A stretch of 64,000 nt of DNA, from NCBI GenBank assembly GCA_013399895.1, contig VXBA01003825.1, positions 192,744 through 256,743 of the forward strand, given 5' to 3'. The translations under genes and the position numbers were made by a program. This document shows, piece by piece, positions 40,438-53,639 of this stretch. The notes below the pieces were generated by a model, which saw only the letters and a list, made by a program, of their open reading frames with translations, did no database searches and had not been told where the DNA came from. Position 1 is the stretch's first letter; the number at the start of each line of letters is the position of its first letter. The stretch is from Serilophus lunatus (Eukaryota > Chordata > Aves > Passeriformes > Eurylaimidae).

Positions 40438-42105
40438 CAACACACTACAGGTTAAGATTTTAACATGTAAAAGGTAGGTGACTACTATGGGACTAAAGCA
40501 ACTGGGAGTGTCAGTAAAAGTCAACCCTGAGATGCTGCTTTCCTACATTGTCAGCACAAATTATCTTCAATTTGTTTGATGAGGTGGCCTGCATGTTCAT
40601 GCTGACTGCTCAGCAGTGTTGCTGAAGACAAACTAAAGCACTTTGAAGAGCATGTATGATCTGGCACAGACATTACAGTTAGGTATGGAACATCATAAAT
40701 GAAGCTTACTTACACTTTTTTTATCACTTCTGATAAAACTAAAGTTACAGTTTTTTCTTTCCATGTTTTAACTACAGCTTTACAGAATGTCAAGCTGTCT
40801 ACACCCTGTGGAAAAACCATAGCTCCCTTTGTTGAACTAGGTGGATAAATCTTGATTTTGCCAGATTACTAGAACGATTGGAATTTTTTTCTGACAAAGA
40901 TGCTAAACTTCGAATGACTCTTAAATTAGATCATAGTTTTGACACTTGACATGAACATTTATAATTTTTAAAAATGAATGGAAGTTATGTACTTTATGTC
41001 TACAGAACTATGTATGTTATAGAATCAGTCACTGATGCACCACTGAAGTCCTTCAAAGCTGCTGTACAATTAGTCCTCTGTACTTTTCTGTACCATCGAG
41101 CTACTTAAGTTTTAGATTTCCTACATCATCTATAAAAAAACAAAAGGTAGTATACAAAACATATAAAATATTTGTAACTTCAGCAAATTCAGTTTTACAC
41201 AAAAGTTTTGCCCTTCTATTATCCACACAAGGACATGATGCCCTTCCAGTCTGGAAGTTTCAATCAATTCAGTTGAAATAATATTAGTTATAGGAGTATT
41301 GGCTAGATAGGAGGATAATTTCCTCTTTGCCTTATTAAGTGATCAAAAAATGAACACAGATTTTAAAAAATTTATAATATATATATTTCTGTATATAAAA
41401 AAATAAGTCCCCTATTTTTGCCTATATAGAGTTGAAACAGAACAGCTTTAAATAAGAAAAATCAATTCTGTACAAAAAATCTCTACCAGCTTCTTACTTT
41501 TCCCTCTCTTTGTCCTTCTCTTCTAAATCTGTCATTACAAAAAATATTTAGTATTCATTAAGGATACTAACAGGAACTAGACAAGAACTCCTCACTATTT
41601 AACAAGAAAAGCAATTAATTTTTCCAGAAATATCCTGTGGTTGAACTAAAAGCAAACAAACTAACAAGAATGCCATAGTAACACAGTTTGACTATTAAAT
41701 ATGTTCACTCAGGCATGGCAAAAACATTACGGATTATATCCTGCTGTTCTTAATTGGCTTAGAGTGCAGTATTACAGTAGTCACACACAAAATAACAAGA
41801 AGTAAGTGCCAAGACCTCCTGAAGCTGAGTAGCAATGCAGCAATGTAAAGAAGCATAAGTATCATTAAGTCGCAGAGTCATACCAGTTTTTTTCATCATC
41901 AATATAGAAATTCATTCATTGGTATGTGATCAGTCCTAGACTTAGACTTGTTGAATGAACAGTTTTCAACCACTCTATCCATTTTGATATCTTTATGCAG
42001 CCTTTACAAAAAAATGCCGACCACTCAATACAGAAACTGTATGCTAGATTGGCACCAGAGAAATGTTCGCAATGTCCATCATACCTGAGTGATACCTAAT
42101 GCAGA

Positions 42106-42513
42106 ATGTCAAACAGACCACCGTGTGTGCGATGCAAACTCAACCTACACTTTAAGCCCAAACATAAAAGGGGTGGCATTCCAAGGAACAGGCTCCAGGT
42201 TAACAATCTTCAAACAGCTGCAATGAGAGACAGCTTCCAGGTAAACCTTCAAGCTAGGCTGGAAGATGGTCTCATAGATCCCTCTCCTGAAGCGCTTTGG
42301 CAACATATTAAAAATAGCATCCTTCAGTCTCCTGAAGAATCCTTAGGGTTCTCCTTCAAGAAAAACAAGGACTGGTTTGATGAAAACAATCAAGAGATCC
42401 AGGATTTGTTGTCAAAGAGAACTGCTCACCAAGCACACATCGTTCAGCCATCTTGCCATGTGAGAAAAGCAGCCTTTCGTGTTGCACGTACCATGCTTCA
42501 ACAGAAACTTTGA
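42106..42513 (+). pseudogene. Open remnant of the RTE-type ORF (endonuclease to reverse transcriptase linker)
   Basis: This 135-codon frame is the longest uninterrupted coding piece of the element. It begins just after a one-base deletion in the endonuclease end (TDHRV then RCKLNLHF in another frame). It continues through the conserved linker with DWFDENNQEIQDLLSKR and ends in a frameshift near 42510; the next frame continues ALKAVYGPTH. The ATG at its start is fortuitous, since the original protein was read through from upstream. Not a functional gene. Confidence 0.75.
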
Positions 42514-44262
42514 GACATCCAGAACAAGTGGTGGATCACCTAGCAGAAAACACTCAGCTATCTGCAGATTTGGGTGACCACAGAGGATTCTATGAGGCTC
42601 TAAAAGCAGTGTATGGACCCACACACCATGTTCAATGACAAGTACTAAGTGCAGATGGCCAAACGCTTCTTACAGATAAAACCTGTATTGATGGTCTGAA
42701 CATTTCCAAACCCTCTTCATTCCAACCATGTAGGCCAAGGCTCAGCAATGCAGCACATTACACAACAACCGGTGAAAAACGAATTGGCTATAACTCCTAC
42801 TATGAAAAGTCTCTTAAGGCCATCCAGCAGATAAAAACTGGCAAGGCAGCTGGGATTGATGGAATCCCACTTGAAGTCTGGAAACATGGAGGCCAAGCAC
42901 TCGTGCTAAATTTCATGAGCTCATTGTGTGTTGCTGGGAAAAAGGTGAACTACCATCAGATCTCCGTGATTCAGTTATTATTACCCTGTACAAGAAGAAA
43001 GGAGAAAAATCAGACTGCTCAAATTACTGAGGTATCACTTTGCTCTCTACTGCTGGTAAAATCCTCACAAGAATACTTTTGAACAGATTAGTACCAGCTA
43101 TCTCAGAACAACTTCTACCTGAAAGTCAGTGTGGCTTCAGAGCCAATAGGAGTACCACTGACATGGTATTTGTTCTCAGACAACNAGCCCTTCTCAATAG
43201 CTAATGGTGTGAAACAAGGTTGCATTCTCGCACCAACTCTATTCACCATTTTCTTCAGCATGATGCTCCAAAGGGCCACGGCAGACCATGATGAAGACAA
43301 CGGCATTTACATCTGATATTGTACTGATGGGAGCCTATTCAACCTAAGACGACTGAAGGCCCACACCAAGACTAAATCACCTTGTCCATGAGCTGCTTTT
43401 TGCTGATGATGCCGTCCTCGTTGCTCAAACAGAAGCAGTTCTGCAGCGCTTAACATCCTGCTTTGCAGAGGCTGCTGAGCTTTTTGGGCTGGAAGTCAGC
43501 TTGAAAAAGACAGAAGTTCTCTACCAACCTGCACCTCAGGAAGTCTTCCATCATCCCCACATCACCACAGGCAAGTCAGAGCTTAAGTCAGTCCAGTAGT
43601 TTAACTGTCTAGGAGGTATCATTTCCTCGGATGGTAAGATTGACAAAGGATAGGGAACAGGTTAGCCAAGGCATACAGAGCCTTTGGAAAACTCCACAGA
43701 AGAGCATGGTGCAATAAACATTTTAGGAAAAGTACAAGGATTAGTGTCTACAGAGCCATTGTACTGTCTACTCTTTTATATGGGTCTGAATCATGAGTCA
43801 TCTACCGCCACCACCTGCGACTCCACCAACACTTCCGTGAGCGCTGCCTCCATACAATCCTAAACATCCACTGGACTGACTACGTGACTAATGTTACTGT
43901 CCTTGAACAAGCAGGGGTCACCAGTATTGAGGCCATGCTGCTGAGGGCGCAGCTTTGCTGGGCAGGGCACGTCTCCAGGATGGAGGAACATTGCCTCTCT
44001 AACATTGTGCTCTACAGTGAACTCACCACCAGCTACCGGTGGAGCAGAGGAACCCCAAAAAGGAGGTACGAGAACTCCCTGAAACAACATCTCAGTGTTG
44101 GTCATATTGACTGCCATCAGTGGTCCACTCTGGCCTCCAATTGAGAGACATGGAGACACACCATCCATACTGCTGCAGCCTCCTTTGAGAATGCACGTAG
44201 AATCAGTCTTGAAAAGACAACGCAGAAAGAACCATGTCTCGTCACTACCACCTAAAGAGATT

Positions 44263-44346
44263 TTCCACTGTGCCTTTTGCAACCGGACTTGCCGGTCCCA
44301 CATCAGTCTTTTTAGCCATCAGTGCACTTGCAGCAAGCATGGGTAG
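44263..44346 (+). pseudogene. C-terminal C2HC zinc-finger-like end of the RTE-type ORF
   Basis: The last 27 residues before a TAG stop read FHCAFCNRTCRSHISLFSH followed by QCTCSKHG. This fits a C-x2-C-x12-H-x3-C pattern. Many RTE-related elements in reptiles and invertebrates end in a similar finger, whereas mammalian BovB does not as far as I recall. It lies about 50 bases before the trinucleotide tail. It helps place the element in a subgroup and marks the original C-terminus. Confidence 0.65.
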
Positions 44347-47300
44347 AGCCCTTCTCATATCTTCGTTCGCAAAGCCTATCCATGATGATGATGCTAGATT
44401 AATTAAAGCCTTCACAAAAGAAGTTTAAGTTAGTACAGAAGGTTAGAAAGAACTTTTCTTGCTAATCCGTTAATTAATATTCGGCGTGTTTTTTTTCTAA
44501 AAAGTATCTATTCTTTGATGTCTGGTACCTCCAGTTTGTGCCAGCACTAGTGGTAATGATCACCTTTCACTTACTTCTTTTCCTACACTATTGTTTACTA
44601 TGACTCCAAAGTATATTCACTGCCATAAAACCTGCAAATTTTCAAGGCTGGGATCGTGGTCTCTTAGTTACTGTGAAAACAGTAAGGTCACACTGAAAAG
44701 AAGGTGAACTTCTACATTAATTGATGTCCCACTTGCAACCCCTTATGATGCTGAAAAATTAAAAATCACATACAATTCTTCCCCCATACTGAACTAAATT
44801 GACAACATTTTAGTACACAGGTTGAAAGAACAGCCCAGGACTGGGGCTGAAGAAAAAAAGAGACATGGGCAATAACACCTAAGCAGGGTCTAGAGCAAAG
44901 GGCTGCCCAAGCAGGAGCAAAGAGAAGATACTCCGGCAGGTTAACACTGAGTGGATTGCGGCCCATGCAGGAATCGAGTTTTTTTAAAAAACGGAACCAC
45001 TACAGGCACTAAATGCCATCTGGAAGTTTAAATTTCTCAGTAGAGGTATTTTTCCCAAGCAGTAAGGCAGAAAGGAGATGAATAAGCATGTCCAGTGTGA
45101 CAAGGTACTCAGCTCAGCTTTGATAGTTTCTAAGTTCTGTCATGTTAAAGAAAAGTCCATGAGAATGAACACTTATGTCATTCATTTCAGCAGTTTCTAC
45201 TTCCTCAGTATGGATCTTAAAAACTCCAGTGTAGTATGCATACTTCCTGGCTTTGATACACCCGGAGTCCACATACAGGGCTGTTTTCAAGACAAGTCCA
45301 ACAAAACATGCCTTGGACATCCTTTTCTTGCTGTAAACAGAGCAAGACTTCACCTATCAAATTTCAGTCTAAGAGTTTCAGAGGAAGATGATGCCCCATG
45401 CACCTCAGAACAGGACAACAGGCCCGTGCTCAGAACTGGAATGCAACCACACTTCAAGTTCCAATTTGCAGTGGAGACTGGACAAGAAGCATGCTGTCTT
45501 TAGGCTATTACAGCCAGGGGCACCCCAGACCCTGCCATATGCTTAACACACATTCTCTGGCAGTCCTGAGGACTGCAAACACTTTCAGTAGGTATCACAT
45601 ACGTGTTTTCGTAGCTGGCAATTTTGGACAGAGTGAATTCTGAGCCTCCATAATAGTTGTTATCCAGGGTAATTTCTCCCTAGATCAGACAACATGAATA
45701 CTGCACATGATTCCTCAGGCATTTGCTGATTATCCTCAGATTTAGGATAAGACAAAACCCTTTTTGCTTTTTCAAACTGTCAGCAAAGTCTACAGCTTTC
45801 TCCCAATGCCCTGCTAGTTTTAAAAAATACTCTCCCCTAGCTTGTTTCTGAAGCTGTAGTAAGCTTTTGTTACTCTAAGCAGCTTGAGGAGAGATCCCAG
45901 AAAAGAAATTAAGAGAATGATTAGAAGTGCAAACCTAGTCAAAACCAATTCATAAACTACAGCATCCAAGCATGGTCAATGTTGTTTAAGGAGTCTGAGT
46001 CAACAAGCACAGTTCTAAGCAATAGAAAACCACAAGATTTTCCACATTCCTAAAAATGCTCTGAAGTCTGATAAAAACTGTATAGTAGTTCGGGGTAGTT
46101 CAGGGGAAAGTACTGCATAACACTTGGCTTCCATTGTATGGAAATTGTTCTGAAAGAAAATCTTTTTTTGGACAGGAAGTGACAGACAACTGTCATCTTA
46201 AAATTACATAGCTCTTAAAACACACTCAGTGTAATGAATACAACTTCAGATTTTGCTTTCTGTCTTACACACAAAAAATAACAATTCAAATCAAGCTTTG
46301 AGATAGAAAAAATAGTGCAAGTTACAGCTGAGTAACCAGATGAAAATCTTTCCCATACAACCAACAGTTTATCTAGTTTTATACCTACAATTTTAAGACC
46401 TGGTTTTATGTTTTGGGTTTGAGTCAGGTTTAACTCGAAGTCAACAAAAGTTTAGGAAGTTGTTACTAAAAAGATTGGTAAGTTTTCAGTATACAATCAG
46501 CAGTTAATACATATACACTCTTATTCACCTAGTAAGTTCAACAGATTTACAGAATATATTCTATAGCTACATAACACTGCACAGAGCAGTGCCTTCAAGC
46601 TTTTTAAAAAACTGTTTTATTCCCATTTAAGAATAAGCTTTCAGTATTAGATTTTAAAGCACTTCTGAGCTACCATATCATCACAAGCAATATCAGCAAT
46701 TTTTCAAGATTTGAATGAAGGAAAAATTATCTAGAAACTTTAATTAACCTGTAAGAAACATCATGCCAAAAACATCATTATACACCATCCACCAGGTTTT
46801 CAAGGATATAAAGTTTCGATCAACTTGTTTCATCTTGAAATCAGATATTGCACAGTACTTAAGAGACATAAGGTACAGGAAGCCAGTAGAATATAATTTA
46901 GGGATCTGCTAACAATTAAACCTCTAAGAAATTAGTATTTTGTCATGGTGGATAAGGTCTTGCTGATATGCCACAAGACAGCAGCCAGGCCTTGATCAGC
47001 TTGGACTTAAATCATTTTGGCTAGCTTCAAAACTTTGCTTTTTCCAAGAGTAAATTGTAACCTATATTTCTTAACATTTATTTTTACAAATCTACAATAC
47101 ACATTTTGACGCCCAGCACTGCCTCTTTTTAGAGGGAGAGGTGAAACCCCAGACCATAAAGTCTGTCCCTTCCGTGCCACTTTTGTCCACATTGCAGCAT
47201 GTATTCTTCTTCATCCATGTTCTCTGCTAATTCTCTCTATTCTTAAACATGACCAATGAAGTTTTGAAGATGACAGAAATATACAACATGGTTCAAACTA

Positions 47301-48540
47301 ATTTCAATCCTATGAATTACAGATCAGACTTTAAAAACACTTAAGAATTAATCAAACATTAAATTTTTAAAGTTCCTTGCATGTCAAACAACTTTAGAAG
47401 ATAATGGGACACTCACCCCCCCCTTCCCCACTGAATCAGCTAAACAGCTTCTAACATTAAGGACACATATAAGTAAAAGCATTGCTGGACTCCCCTCTTA
47501 AAGTGCACCACACAATGGTGACACACACTAATGTTAAATGGACTGAGTTATAGCTGGTTTTAAAATTCAAATTGACTTAGTAACTTTAGTCTAGTGGATG
47601 GGAAATCACAACCTGCCCTAAAACACTGTCCAAATTATAAAAGCTGTTTACTTCAAGAAAGGATTCTGTGATGGATTCACATAAAAGTTCCCGGAAACAT
47701 CTTACAGGCACCCATTCCAGTGGAAATGTGACAGAGAACTTTTTGTTCATCCAATTTTACACCCACTCCATTTAGCATCATCCTGAATAGACAGGAAGGT
47801 CACAGATTCCTACACTGAACACTCCATAAGGAGCTGCTGGTGATAATGGCAACACCTCTTCCCCTTCTCTACCAAGTTTTTAAAATATTTGTATAAACAG
47901 CAAAGCTAATAAAAACTGTTTGAAAATAAAATTATAATTCATGGTTCGACCTTCAGTGTCCACCTGAAACTTTCCTGCATTTTGGGACAGACCATCTGAC
48001 TTGAATTCCTCTATTACTATTAAAAGTTGAGCTCCTGCTCTCTCTCAACAAGCACTCTAATTGACATAGCATCAGAAATCTATTATCTTTGAAATTTCAG
48101 TGTCTCTAGAAAGACTAGTTGACACCTCAGAGGTATTCAGATAGAGAGGGAAAAGTTGCACTGTATTTGCATATCTCAAAAACCCTAGACTTTTGAGAAA
48201 AAGCCCAAACAAACAACAACTCCAAACATTTTACTACAGGCTAGAGAAGTACACGCAAAACTTGTATGCATACAGCTAGGTGTAAAGACTGCAGTTTCAC
48301 ACAAGGTAAATCTGATGCCTATGAGCAGACAGAACACTACTTAAGTTAGCAATTATGGACTTTCATTAGTAGAAAGACTGTTCACTTACTATTATTACCA
48401 TCAATTAATTAACGTTTCTGTATTACATCGGAGACAAGTCAGGAAAGCATGTAACTTCAAACATTTCTGAAGTCGGTTACTTTTGGTAACATTTTGGCAC
48501 ATTCTCTAAAATGACTGGAATTTTCAGAAGAGCAACAAAG

Positions 48541-48960
48541 CTGGTGAAGGACCTGGAGCACAAGTCTGGGAGTGGCTGGGACTATATAAACTGAATTAAA
48601 AAAGAGGCTGAGGAAAAACCTTATCAGTCTCTTCAACTATCTGAAAGAAGGTTGTAATGAAGTGAGTGTCTGTTTCTTCTTCCAGGTAACAAGTGACAGG
48701 CTGAGAGGAAATGGCCTCAAGTTGTGCCAGACAAGGTTTAGGTTAGATATCATGAAAAATTTTTATGGAAAGGGTTATCAAGCTTTGGAACAGGGTACTT
48801 AGGGAAGTGGTGGAGTCTCCATCTCGGAAGTGTTCAAAAAATGTGTGGATATGGCCCATGAGGACATGTTTTAGTGGTGAACATGGTGGTGGATCTAGGT
48901 TGATGGATGGACTTGATGATCTTAGAGGTGTTTTCAACCTTAAAAATTCTGTGATTCACA
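48541..48960 (+). mobile_element. CR1 LINE 3' fragment with octamer tail, about 420 bp
   Basis: It begins gctggtgaaggacctggagc, a common CR1 start point within the ORF2 C-terminal region. It carries the typical ggcctcaagttgtgccagac and ttaggttagatatcatgaa words and ends ttggatgatctt-like sequence (cttgatgatcttagaggtg) then attctgtgattcaca, a degenerate ATTCTRTG tail at 48945-48960. Orientation is plus, antisense to HOMER1. Coding frames are broken. Confidence 0.9.
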
Positions 48961-51900
48961 GGTAGGTAAAAATGGTCTGTTTGGGGGAAAAAAATTAACT
49001 ACTCTATATGTGCCAATCTCAACTAAGTGCTTGGGAAGCCCATATAGGAGACTTTGTAGAGAAGGAAGAGAAAGAAAAGAGGCAGAGGAGTACCATACAA
49101 GTAGGCACTGTAAGATAAACACTGACAGCCCTTAAAATGTGTGGTCATCACATAAAATCGCAAGACTTAGATTACCATACCTTGGGAAAGAAAGCTTTCA
49201 CTATTGAATAAGTATGAAGAGCAATGAGAAAGTTTATATAAACTCATTCCCCTTCTGTCTGAGCTTCCCATTCAAAAGAGACCTATGAAGGATCCCGATA
49301 AAGTTTAGAATAGTTTCTTCCACATATTTAAAACTGACTGCAGGACAGCATAGATATTACAGTAACATCAACAGCATGGAAGCTGGCAGAGTTGCAAAGT
49401 TTCAGCCAAATCAGTGCCAGTTCTTAAAATAAAGGCTTGCATTGTAGAGCAAAGAAAAAACCCCAGCAAAACTTTAAAATTTTTGGTGTAACATCAGTGA
49501 ACATGGAACAGCTTACACTAGAGACTAAAAAAAGCTACCTGGAGGTTATGTATAGGGTAATGTTAATACAAACAAATAAATCCAAGAAAAAGAAATAAAT
49601 ATCCAATTTGCTTTCATTTCTGGAATTTTCTGGGGTTTTTTTAACACTGGCTTTCCAATGTGCCCAGGTATCACATGCTGCTAAAGTTCTGTGGGTAGGC
49701 AACCAGCTGAAGTGTTGCAGGAAACATCCATATTAATAACTTATCATGGACCATGAAAGTTCCTCCAACAGCTGCATGAAGGCACATTGTTCCAAGGTTT
49801 TCCTTTTTTGTCCATCCATACAAGCTTGAGAAGCTCATTTTCATATCATGAATCAAGTGAGTGCTTTGGGTGTCAGGTGAGGTAACAAAAGGCATGCTAC
49901 CAAGGACACATACTCAGCTTTATCTTCATGCTTTATCTTCTTTATCTTCAGATTATTAAGTTATTCCACAATATAGGTATCTTCAGAACTTTTCCAGGTA
50001 TCTAAGTGATTATTCCTCTAAATTGTGCAAGTAAGTGGATAAAGGTAACTCTGAATAAACTTTTACTTTGAATTTGTTTTTAAATTATGCAATTCTAAAG
50101 AACTGATAATTAGCTTTTAACAATTCAAGAACTATTAAACTGTGTGAGGTTGAATTTTAAGACAGATATACTATAGTGAACATACTAAGAAATCATGATA
50201 GTAATGAAGTTATATTTTAACACTAGATTTTGCTATGTCCAAAATTTCTTGTTAGGAATTTGAGAGAAGTTCTTCTACCTTTAGAACTAGACAATGTAGT
50301 TTAAGATACACAGGTATTTTCCACATCTAGTCACTATAGTACTAACCAGAAGCAAGCAAAAAAATCAACCTAATGTCAGGTTCTATTCTATGAACAAAGA
50401 ACTCTGGAATGACAGGCTAATGAGACATTTCTGAAAGAAGTCCAGATGTTAACATTCCTGCAACAGCCCTTACATACAGTTAACTAAGATCAGCTGCATC
50501 TGGAAAAAGAAACAGGCAGGTCAATATTAACCTCAATCTAAAAATATTAATTTCTTTCTATTTCACTGCATGGGCACTCAACTTTGCCACACTTGCAACA
50601 CAAGAAGAAATGGGAGGAGGGAGGAATGAAGCCTATACAGAACAACGTAGCAAAGGAAAATATAATGTCATCCATAATGAGTAGTAAAATAAGTCTGGAA
50701 AGGCCCAAAGCAATTAATAAACAGGTTTTCTTGTTGGTTCCCCTCATTCATTGATATTCTCTGCATAGAGACAATATTTCCTTCGCAATCTTCAATAGAG
50801 TTGTGTCAGTCAAATTATTCTCACAGAACTTAAGCAAATATTTTATGGGAGAATATTAAGTATCTTAACTGTTCAGCTTGATTTTCTACTGCAAGTTCAA
50901 ACAGCACTTTAATATATAAGTCGTGCAACATTTAAGTTACAATTTCCTGTCTTCCTGCATCACCAGTTTTCTTGAGTTTAAAAAAATAGATACTTTCTAG
51001 ACATGATCTTCAGGGATGATATCCGTAGTCTTTAGAACCATTACAAGACCTACAGTTTTAAGGGGGAAAAACCCCAAACAAACCAACAACAAAAAACCTG
51101 AATGGGGAAAAAAGTAAAGAAACCCCTTACACAAGCAGAACAAGCACAGCTCTCCAAATATAGAAGCAGAGACTGCAAGACCAGAAAGTTGCTTTGGGAT
51201 CCAGAGACGCTGCTAGTGAGCCAGGAGCTCGTGTATTGCTTTACAAACAGGCCCAGCAGCACACTCCTTTCCAGGGGCATGGAGGATGATGAGGAGGAAG
51301 GCTCTAGATGGTACATGATTTTCAATGTACTGCAATCTCCAGAATGCAAGCATATTCCCAACCCACATGTTTTCCTTGTCACATATCACAAGTACCTGAA
51401 TTAATTTATAGACTCTTTAAGATTAGTAGTTTCTTTTGCAGAACAATTTTCAGCTTAAGGGCTGGTTATACCACTCACGATACTTAGTCGAATCGATACT
51501 GACTAAACGAGGTGAGAATTAAGCCAAATCGCATGGGGCCACTAAGGTGCTGTTGCTGAGGCACAAGTAGGGGAAAACAGCACCTTGCAAGCAGATGATG
51601 ACTCTTTGATGTTAATCATACTGTTCAATGTGATACGAGGGTCATAAGACAGGAGTGGTAAAAGTGCCACCCAGAGTAGCATACTCAGACAATTGACAGA
51701 CCGAAACTCCTTGCTTCCTGACTTCCCTCTGTGCTAAAGTTTGGTTAGACAAATTCAGTGGCTGTAATGAAATCCTTCAGCAGCTATGACAAGTGTCACC
51801 ATGCACAGCTAGCACAGCACGAAGGAATGGAGAATACAGGGTTGGCACTAGGATATGAAGCCATTAAGAGCACAGAAATAATGGAAGTGGCAATTCTACA

Positions 51901-53639
51901 TCAGCTTAGGTTGCATAAAATACAGCTAGGTTCAATAAACAATGTAAACACAGTATATTCTAATTTGACATTCAGCGTGATTTTGTATACTCTTAGCATT
52001 GCTTATGACAAGAATTTCTGTTCTGATGGCTGTATTTCACAGGTATTAAGCAACAGAAAAAGCTGGGGCTTTAGACAATCGAGATAGATGAGAATTCTAG
52101 AATCTAAAAAGCAACAGAAGAAATACAAAATCATAGAATCAATTCATCATGTGTTTCCATTGAGATAAGCAGCAATTATATGGTAAACAGTGATAGTATT
52201 TAAAAATTAGTCTAACTGCTGTTTTTCCAATCATCTTTGACTTTGAAAGACAACACTCAACTAATACTAGTCATATTCTAAGCACTAGATCTCTTAGCAA
52301 CTTGTTCACAACAGAAAAAATAAGAAATAGACATCTTCCTTGTTTATTATATTACATTTAGAATTTATCTCAGATATCTTTCTGTAGTGAAATAAGCTTT
52401 CCTCATTTAGCATTACAACTTCTAGCAACTCCTCCTTGCTTCTTTTTTTAACAGTTTCGATTCACCTCCTTATTGGCTTTAAACCTCCATTTGCTTCCTT
52501 GCAGCACTTCATATAGAAACAATCACACCTCCTTACCACTCCTCATCCCATCGACCAAATCCGATTTATCTTTTCCCACATCTCCAAGTTATTAATTTTG
52601 ACACAGCTCCTCCATGTGAAAAAGCTCTTTATTTTGGTGGGCCTGGCACTTGTCACGCCTTTCATTTCCAGCTTAAAACCCACAAACTACTTATTTAACA
52701 TTAAGAAGCTGTCAGTTAACAGTCAGTTTTGAGAGCTTTTGCACTTAACTCTCAGAAATAAACACCCTGAAATAAACCATTAGCATAACCTGCATACTGA
52801 CTGCACACACCTCAAAGCTGAAGTCGTGCTTCCACCAGTACCCATGGAAGTACCAGAGCTTACATAAAGAGTAAGCAGAATGAACTGAGCTGAATAAACA
52901 TGCATTTCGTGACTACCACCACCAGATCCCATTCAGAGTGCTACAGCTGCACACTAAGTTAAAAAAAAAAAAATCACTAGTCCACCTCAAAAGATGAGAA
53001 TTGGATTATTTCTTACCAAGGAACTGAATTAGACTCTTAGAAAGGCAAACAAATTTATTTTATATTAATAAATAACAAATCAATTTGAATCATCCCACTG
53101 AGCACTTCAGGAACTACAAAGCCCCTTTAATTCACTTTAAGCACGTCATTGCCATGCCACCAAGTCCCTCCCTTCTGATAACTTACAGCCTAGTAAACAC
53201 TATTGAATTTTTCTTGAACCTATATTGACATGTAACTGCGAGTGACAGATCTGTTTCCGTGATTGTTCACATCACACATATGCCAAAAATTCTGAGAAAC
53301 CTAAATACCATTTCTGACAGGTTTCCAGAGCAGTTTGCTCATCAGATCACTGAAGGCATTCCTAGGATGGCTCAAAATCATGTTTTTCCCAATGATGTGT
53401 CTTGCAGTGTCAGGCAACTTCCCACTGTAGTGAGATCCACAATAACCACAAAGGTCACAATCCATTTTTAAATATACTAGTATGAACACACACTGTGCAT
53501 GGAGCAAAGGGTGCCCTGCAAAGCCCACTACAGAGGCTGACAGGAAAACAAGTATACAGGTCTATATAACAAACCTCAGCCAAGAAATTGTGCCAAGTGC
53601 TGTGCCATGGGGATGCGCCCCAATCAGTGGAGAAGAATG

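Larger units (their letters stand above)
42005..44395 (+). mobile_element. RTE-type non-LTR retrotransposon, 5'-truncated and decayed
   Basis: Plus-strand translation, with frameshifts, gives in order: the end of an apurinic-type endonuclease (TDHR then RCKLNLHF), a linker (KNKDWFDENNQEIQDLL, 42106-42513 open), ALKAVYGPTH, reverse transcriptase segments (GKAAGIDGIP; CGFRANRSTTDMVFVL), motif B NGVKQGC (43203-43223), motif C FADD (43399-43410), then SSDGKID, AMLLRAQLCWAGHVSRME and a C-terminal zinc-knuckle-like block. The 3' end is a short gatgatgatg tail, as in RTE elements. This is not CR1. Motif A is missing at an N. AviRTE, known from some bird lineages, is my best guess at the family. Inactive. 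Confidence 0.8.

Noticed and set aside
43860..44303. 147-codon minus-strand frame
   Set aside because: It is the antisense shadow of the RTE-type element, whose plus-strand translation carries the recognisable motifs.
42005..44395. Assignment of the RTE-type element to BovB
   Set aside because: It has related motifs, but the C-terminal finger block and wording differ from the BovB C-terminus as I know it, so a different RTE subgroup is more likely.
45078..45503. 141-codon open frame in intron 1
   Set aside because: No domain, signal peptide or conserved motif is visible; a frame of this size is expected by chance in 64 kb read in six frames.
51102..51404. 100-codon frame starting MGKKVKKPLTQAEQAQL
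   Set aside because: It starts like a charged small protein, but the sequence has no known family, no promoter or splice signals, and an overlapping minus frame of 110 codons is equally open.
52127..52147. aaatcatagaatcaattcat as a CR1 tail
   Set aside because: It resembles the reverse octamer tail, but no CR1 3' UTR follows, so it is too short to call.
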